A stretch of 64,000 nt of DNA, from assembly GCF_004770905.1 (NCBI RefSeq), contig NZ_RQHT01000012.1:496001-560000 (forward strand). The letters are read 5' to 3'. The notes under the pieces were generated by a model. It saw nothing but the letters and a program-made list of their open reading frames with translations. It made no database searches and was not told the DNA's origin. The stretch comes from Leptospira bandrabouensis (GTDB lineage Bacteria > Spirochaetota > Leptospiria > Leptospirales > Leptospiraceae). Below, in pieces: positions 59,288 to 64,000 of the stretch (positions are counted from its first letter, which is position 1; the number at the start of each line of letters is the position of its first letter). The position numbers and the translations under genes are program-made.

Positions 59288-60589
59288 TTATGGACTTAGT
59301 CTGTAAATCATCCTTGGAAAGGGAATACATTCCCGAATATGGGACAAACCACAAACCCAAGCAATCACACGCTCTAAACCCATTCCAAAACCAGAATGGG
59401 GGACAGAACCATATTTACGAAGGTCCAAATACCAAGAATAATCCTCTGGAGGAAGCCCTTCTTCTTTGAGTCGTTCTACGATTTTTTCATAGGACTCTTC
59501 CCTTTCTGACCCACCAATGATCTCTCCAATTCCATCAGGAGCGATTAAGTCGGCCGAAAGGACCGTTTTAGGATCATTTGGATTTTGTTTCATATAAAAG
59601 GCTTTGATCGCCCTGGGAAAGTTTTGGATGAAGATGGCGGTTCCAAAATGAGTGGTGAGAATTTGTTCTCTATCCGAGTTGATGTCCTCTCCCCAAGTGA
59701 TGTCTTCGCCAGCGGTTTGTAAAATTTGGATGGCTTCTCCATAATCTACGCGTGGGAAGGTTTTTGCCAGTTGTTCTAAAAGTGGTGCCGGATCCCTATC
59801 CAAAACCTTTAGATCTTCTAAAGTTCGTTCGATCGTGGTTTTGAGGACAGTTTTTACAAATCGTTCTTGTAGGTCTAAATTTCCTTCTTGGTTTAGGAAG
59901 GCAGTTTCGGCTTCGAGCATCCAAAACTCGGTTAAGTGCCTTCTTGTTTTGCTTTTTTCGGCACGAAATGTGGGTCCAAAACAATAAACTTTTGAGTGAG
60001 CAAAGGCAGCCGTTTCTAAATACAATTGCCCTGTTTGGGCTAGATAGGCCTGTCCTAAATCAAAATACTCTGTGGAAAAAAGTGTGCCGGCTGATTCGCC
60101 GATGGAACCTGTGAGAATGGGTGTGTCGATCAGCGTATAGCCATCATTCCGAAAGAATTCACGGATGGCAAAGGACAATTCGGATCTCACTCTTTGGATG
60201 GCAAGTTGGCGTTTGGAACGTAACCATAAATGCCTATGGTTGTGTAAAAAATCAGGTCCATGTTCTTTCGGCGTGATTGGGTATTGGTCTGACTCACCTA
60301 CGACCTGGAGCGAGTGTAAAAACAATTCCTTTCCACCCGGTGCCTTGGCATTCTCTTGCAAAATCCCCTCTACGACAAGGGACGTTTCTTGCGGAAGGCC
60401 TTTGACCTGTTTGAAGGTATCCTCACCTAAAAATTCCTTTTCTGCCACCACTTGGATGATTTTTCCTTCGGTGCGGAGTTGGAGGAATTGGACATGGTTA
60501 TTGCCTCGGAGTCCTTGGACCCAACCTTTGAAACTATGAGTGGATTTGGGATGAGAATTGGATTTTGATGGATCTAAACTTGGAATCAT
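59288..60589 (-). CDS. asnS: Asparaginyl-tRNA synthetase
   Basis: 433 residues, class II. The OB-fold anticodon domain (GWVQGLRGNNHVQFLQLR) is followed by motif 2 FRAEKSKTRRHLTEFWMLEAE and motif 3 GFGMGLERVIAWVCGL, plus the AsnRS-specific P-F-P-R-M-I-Y-R-L-S-P end. Charges tRNA-Asn. Presence of AsnRS means the organism need not rely on amidation of Asp-tRNA-Asn. Full length for the family. Confidence 0.95.
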   Translation of the reverse strand: MIPSLDPSKSNSHPKSTHSFKGWVQGLRGNNHVQFLQLRTEGKIIQVVAEKEFLGEDTFKQVKGLPQETSLVVEGILQENAKAPGGKELFLHSLQVVGESDQYPITPKEHGPDFLHNHRHLWLRSKRQLAIQRVRSELSFAIREFFRNDGYTLIDTPILTGSIGESAGTLFSTEYFDLGQAYLAQTGQLYLETAAFAHSKVYCFGPTFRAEKSKTRRHLTEFWMLEAETAFLNQEGNLDLQERFVKTVLKTTIERTLEDLKVLDRDPAPLLEQLAKTFPRVDYGEAIQILQTAGEDITWGEDINSDREQILTTHFGTAIFIQNFPRAIKAFYMKQNPNDPKTVLSADLIAPDGIGEIIGGSEREESYEKIVERLKEEGLPPEDYSWYLDLRKYGSVPHSGFGMGLERVIAWVCGLSHIRECIPFPRMIYRLSP

Positions 60590-60644
60590 GGATGGTTTTT
60601 TCTGTTTGCCAGTTCAATTTTCTCTGAAATTTTGAACTTACAGA

Positions 60645-61520
60645 ATGAAATCTAGCATCCTATTAGACGGTAAAGCGATTTCCGAAAAAATTCGAAATCG
60701 AATCGCAGAAACACTAGCAAAAGCTAAATCCGAAGGCAAAGGAGTTCCGACTCTTGCCACCATCCTTGTTGGGGATAACCCTGCATCGGAAACCTATGTA
60801 AACATGAAAGTAAAAGCCTGCGAAAAAGTAGGAATGGGTTCTCGGTATGTTCGGATGAAAGAAGAAACGACCACAGAAGAGCTGTTAGCTGAAATAAGAA
60901 AACTGAATGCAGATAATTCAGTTCATGGAATCCTTTTACAACATCCCGTTCCCCACCAAATTGATGAACGTTTATGTTTTGATGAAATTGCATTAGAAAA
61001 GGACGTGGATGGTGTTACCACCATTTCTTTTGGAAAACTATCTATGAATAGTGAAGCATATTATCCGTGCACTCCGTACGGTATGGTATTACTCCTGCAG
61101 GAATATGGAATTGATGTAACCGGTAAACATGCAGTTGTTGTTGGTAGATCCCCTATTTTAGGGAAACCGATGGCCATCATGCTCACAAATTTAAATGCTA
61201 CTGTTACCTTATGTCATTCCAAAACGAAAAACCTACCAGAGCTTGTGAAACAAGCAGACATTGTGGTAGGGGCTGTTGGAAAACCTGAGTTTATAAAGGC
61301 CGATTGGATTAAGGAAGGGGCTGTGGTTTTAGATGCAGGTTATAATGTTGGCAACGTAGGAGATATTGAAATCTCCAAGGCCAAGGACAAAGCCTCTTAT
61401 TATACGCCAGTCCCTGGTGGTGTGGGTCCAATGACAATTTCTGTTCTTCTCTTACAAACTATGTATAGTTTTTTAAATCAGTTTTCACCTAAGTTGGATT
61501 CTCATGCCTCAAACCGTTAG
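60645..61520 (+). CDS. folD: Methylenetetrahydrofolate dehydrogenase/cyclohydrolase
   Basis: 291 residues. ILVGDNPASETYVNMKVKACEKVG carries the catalytic Tyr-x-x-x-Lys, DVDGVTTISFGKLSM and PCTPYGMV follow, then VVVGRSPILGKP of the NADP site and GGVGPMTISVLL at the end. It interconverts methylene-, methenyl- and formyl-tetrahydrofolate for purine and Met-tRNAi formylation. It overlaps the next gene by 17 bases. Confidence 0.96.
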   Translation: MKSSILLDGKAISEKIRNRIAETLAKAKSEGKGVPTLATILVGDNPASETYVNMKVKACEKVGMGSRYVRMKEETTTEELLAEIRKLNADNSVHGILLQHPVPHQIDERLCFDEIALEKDVDGVTTISFGKLSMNSEAYYPCTPYGMVLLLQEYGIDVTGKHAVVVGRSPILGKPMAIMLTNLNATVTLCHSKTKNLPELVKQADIVVGAVGKPEFIKADWIKEGAVVLDAGYNVGNVGDIEISKAKDKASYYTPVPGGVGPMTISVLLLQTMYSFLNQFSPKLDSHASNR

Positions 61521-62472
61521 TTTTGATGAATGTTTCCAGACGGTTCCCAAACTAGATCCTCCTTCGGATTTAGATAGTTTTTGGAAAGAAGGAATTTCCG
61601 AGTTAAAAAAAGTCCCAATCAAAGCAACATACAAAACTGTTTTGAAAGGATCCTTTATTTGGGAATCACTAAACGATGTAAGTTTTCAAAGTATCGGCAA
61701 TCATGTGTTACACGGAAAATTGGCAATTCCTAGAAAAAGGGGAAATCGACCTGTTGTAGTTTATTTTCATGATTATTTGGCACTTCCTGAAGAAATCCAA
61801 AAAGGATATTCGGATTTGGGTGTGGCACAGCTTCACCTCACCTTACGCGGTCATGGCGAAGAAATGATTCATGCTCCGATTGATCCAGTAACAGGAAAAG
61901 CACCGATTGGTTGGACTCCTAATTACTTTGCGCATGGTTTGGACCAAAAAGAAGAATTTTATATGCGTAAACTTTATTTGGATGTGATTCGTACGATTGA
62001 ATTCTTACGTTTAACCGATGGAATTGATGGTGACCAAATCATTTTACATGGTAAGTCCTTAGGTTCAGCTCTTTCTGTATTTGGTGCTGCTTATTCGGAC
62101 CGAATTAAGGGACTCATTTTAGAAACACCTTCGTTTTGTTATATAGACAAAGATCAGATTTCTTTAAAAGGAAATCCTTGGGTGCGAGAACTAACTCCTT
62201 TTTTGGAAAAAAGAGCCACCAAAAAAATAGATTATAAAAAAGAATTAGCCTATTTTGACGCATTAAACTTTGCCAAAAAAATAAAAATTCCAGCACTCTT
62301 TTCTTGTGGGATGGAAGATGTGATCTCTCATCCAAAATCGACATTTGCTTTGTTTAATCATATGAATTGTGATAAACGTATGCAGTTGTATCCTACAGAA
62401 GGAAATGAAGCAGGAAAAGACAAACAACCGCAAGCCAACCTGGAATTTGTGAAAGAAATTTTTGCCTTATGA
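61504..62472 (+). CDS. AXE1-type acetyl esterase-like alpha/beta hydrolase
   Basis: 322 residues. The N-terminal KLDPPSDLDSFWKEGISELKK region and the core (VVVYFHDYLALP, LRGHGEE oxyanion loop) match acetylxylan esterase/cephalosporin C deacetylase types. Nucleophile elbow HGKSLGSAL has Ser; Asp (GMEDVISHP) and a late acidic-rich segment follow, with no clear catalytic His after. The acyl substrate is unknown. Overlaps folD and cysS, so it belongs to one transcript. Confidence 0.75.
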   Translation: MPQTVSFDECFQTVPKLDPPSDLDSFWKEGISELKKVPIKATYKTVLKGSFIWESLNDVSFQSIGNHVLHGKLAIPRKRGNRPVVVYFHDYLALPEEIQKGYSDLGVAQLHLTLRGHGEEMIHAPIDPVTGKAPIGWTPNYFAHGLDQKEEFYMRKLYLDVIRTIEFLRLTDGIDGDQIILHGKSLGSALSVFGAAYSDRIKGLILETPSFCYIDKDQISLKGNPWVRELTPFLEKRATKKIDYKKELAYFDALNFAKKIKIPALFSCGMEDVISHPKSTFALFNHMNCDKRMQLYPTEGNEAGKDKQPQANLEFVKEIFAL

Positions 62473-63926
62473 CAGTAGTGCCCTTTGTATTTCAGAATTC
62501 AAAATCAGGTAAAAAAGAAAGTTTTCTACCAAAAGATCCTTCCCATGTAACCATTTATTCGTGTGGGCCAACTGTTTATAACTTTGCCCATATTGGAAAC
62601 ATTCGTTCCTTTTTGTTTGTAGATATTCTTCGTCGTTCATTACTTCTCGGTGGGTATAAGCTCAACCAATCAATGAATATCACTGACATTGATGACAAAA
62701 TTATCAATGAATCTATCAAAAGAAAAATCAGTGTAGAAGAATTTACAAAACCTTGGACCGAAGCCTTCTTTAAAGATTTAGAAACCCTTCATGTGCAAAA
62801 ATTAGAACATTACCCGAAAGCTACCGAATCCATTGATGCTATGGTGGGTCTTGTGGAAACATTGAGGTCTAACGGCCTTGTGTATGAAAAAGATGGGAAC
62901 TTATACTTTTCGATTCAGAAATTTAGCCGGTATGGTGAACTTTCAAAAATTGATGTTTCTGGTATGAAGGCAGGTGTCCGTTATGATGCCGATGAATACG
63001 AAAAAGATGATGTTAGAGATTTTGTTCTTTGGAAAAATCAAAAGAGCGAAGAAGAAAAGTGTTGGCATACACGGATCGGAAACGGACGTCCTGGATGGCA
63101 TTTAGAATGTTCGGCGATGATTCGAAAGGTATATGGATCAGGTGTTGACATTCATACGGGTGGCATTGACCTACTCTTCCCTCATCATGAGAATGAGGCC
63201 GCTCAAAGTATTGGAGCTTATCCCAATGAAGAATTTGTGGGAACATGGCTGCACTGTGAACATCTATTAGTTGATGGTGAAAAAATGTCAAAAAGTAAGG
63301 GAAATTTTTACACCTTACGAGATATTTTAGAAAAAGGATACGACCCAAATTCAATTCGTTATCATTTGATATCTGCACATTACAGAAGTAAGTTGAATTT
63401 TTCACTTGGCAAACTAGAAGAATCAAAGATTGCAATGGAACGAATTCAAAATACGATTTATCGTGTATTAGAAGTGGGAAATTTATGGGATTTAGTTCCA
63501 AAACATTATGACGAATTCCATTTTTCAGCTTTAGATTTACAAAATATAAATTTGGAATTTATGAATTCCTTGGCGGATGATTTGAATGTTCCGAAAGCTC
63601 TTGCTTCTGTATTTGAATTAGTTCGAATTGGGAATCAATATTTGGATGCAAATGATTCGAATGTTGATACAAAGTATTTAAATGAGATAGTGCAATTGTT
63701 TTATAAAATGAATGAACTTTTTGCGGTATTTCAATTTACAAAACAAGTCCAATCCTTAGAGGGAATCTCCGAAGAATGGATTCTCGAACAAATTGAACTT
63801 CGAAAGACCGCCAAACAAAACAAAGATTTCTCTACTGCCGACAGAATCCGTAAGGAGTTGGAAGAAAAAGGAATCCTTCTCGCTGATACAAAAGAAGGAA
63901 AAACCACATGGAAAAAAGCCCAGTAG
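62469..63926 (+). CDS. cysS: Cysteinyl-tRNA synthetase
   Basis: 485 residues, class I. Zinc-binding Cys32 in YSCGPTV, signature HIGN at 41-44, and a second Cys in WHLECSAM, with the downstream LFPHHENE His/Glu completing the site. KMSKSKGN is present, and a DALR-type C-terminal end. Starts four bases inside the upstream esterase and overlaps the next gene by 19 bases. Confidence 0.97.
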   Translation: MTVVPFVFQNSKSGKKESFLPKDPSHVTIYSCGPTVYNFAHIGNIRSFLFVDILRRSLLLGGYKLNQSMNITDIDDKIINESIKRKISVEEFTKPWTEAFFKDLETLHVQKLEHYPKATESIDAMVGLVETLRSNGLVYEKDGNLYFSIQKFSRYGELSKIDVSGMKAGVRYDADEYEKDDVRDFVLWKNQKSEEEKCWHTRIGNGRPGWHLECSAMIRKVYGSGVDIHTGGIDLLFPHHENEAAQSIGAYPNEEFVGTWLHCEHLLVDGEKMSKSKGNFYTLRDILEKGYDPNSIRYHLISAHYRSKLNFSLGKLEESKIAMERIQNTIYRVLEVGNLWDLVPKHYDEFHFSALDLQNINLEFMNSLADDLNVPKALASVFELVRIGNQYLDANDSNVDTKYLNEIVQLFYKMNELFAVFQFTKQVQSLEGISEEWILEQIELRKTAKQNKDFSTADRIRKELEEKGILLADTKEGKTTWKKAQ

Positions 63927-64000
63927 AAATACTTTTTGGTAAACGTAATTTTTTTGAGTTTTTAGAATCTTTGGACCAAATGGCGCCCGAACGAGGGATA
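63908..64000 (+). CDS. rlmB: SpoU/RlmB-type rRNA methyltransferase, N-terminal part
   Basis: 31 codons before the window edge. EKSPVEILFGKRNFFEFLESL resembles the V-E-I/I-x-G-x-x-x-V-x-E-A-L opening of the substrate-binding domain of RlmB/TrmH methyltransferases. cysS-rlmB is a common gene pair. The catalytic SPOUT domain lies beyond the window, so the call is tentative. Confidence 0.55.
   Translation, partial: MEKSPVEILFGKRNFFEFLESLDQMAPERGI

Overview
The window reads as a chromosomal segment of a spirochaete of the genus Leptospira or a close relative. The reasons are many spirochaete-style lipoproteins with loose lipoboxes, a complete spirochaetal type II secretion operon that includes GspN, several proteins of a Leptospira-only look, a B12-dependent ribonucleotide reductase, frequent TTG and GTG starts, and moderate base composition that looks AT-rich. 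The species cannot be fixed from sequence reading alone. I see no transposase, phage gene, CRISPR array or rRNA.

Region 1 (1-8922) is a ribosome and translation cluster: the end of fmt, a membrane PASTA protein, rpe, rpsP, khpA, rimM, trmD, rplS and rnhB. The order closely follows the rpsP-ylqC-rimM-trmD-rplS-rnhB-ylqG-ylqH neighbourhood of Bacillus subtilis, including an orphan FlhB C-terminal-domain protein (ylqH-like) with an unknown gene in the ylqG position. A degenerate HD-GYP gene, yraN and a comM/yifB-type AAA ATPase follow. The RNase HII gene has no ATG, GTG or TTG that would retain its catalytic DEAGRG motif.

Region 2 (9019-22468) is one long plus-strand block: a small lipoprotein, a LysM-M23 envelope peptidase, and twelve type II secretion genes in the order C-D-E-F-G-H-I-J-K-L-M-N, mostly overlapping or only a few bases apart. 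No prepilin peptidase gene (gspO) lies in the window.

Region 3 (22703-34915) is more mixed: nrdJ on the minus strand, tRNA-Asn, an L,D-transpeptidase-like protein, a Baeyer-Villiger type flavin monooxygenase, an ArsR-SRPBCC pair with two operator-like palindromes, a DoxX-like protein, lipoproteins, and a SulP-STAS-carbonic anhydrase fusion. Between the SRPBCC gene and a lipoprotein gene is a decayed 379-base stretch. It holds a degraded NHL-repeat fragment and a 28-bp site closely resembling the dif sites used by XerC/XerD.

Region 4 (35113-64000) is mainly housekeeping: sdhCAB, a glycosyltransferase with a PLP-fold (D-cysteine desulfhydrase-like) partner, lepA, eno-ftsB-like-clpP-yheT, tldD/tldE with a DUF4416 gene, a dolichol-kinase-like CTP-dependent enzyme with a STAS protein, a large SurA-like lipoprotein, and a tandem-HTH regulator behind a perfect 15-bp palindrome. 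Next come an NSS-family Na+ symporter with an unlisted 38-residue membrane partner, dinG, asnS, folD, an AXE1-type esterase, cysS and the start of an rlmB/SpoU methyltransferase gene.

The candidates most worth following are the dif-like site, the noncanonical start of rnhB, the bicarbonate transporter-carbonic anhydrase fusion, the two-gene NSS transporter, the tandem-HTH regulator with its palindrome, and a structured intergenic element with a GNRA-capped stem downstream of the L,D-transpeptidase gene.
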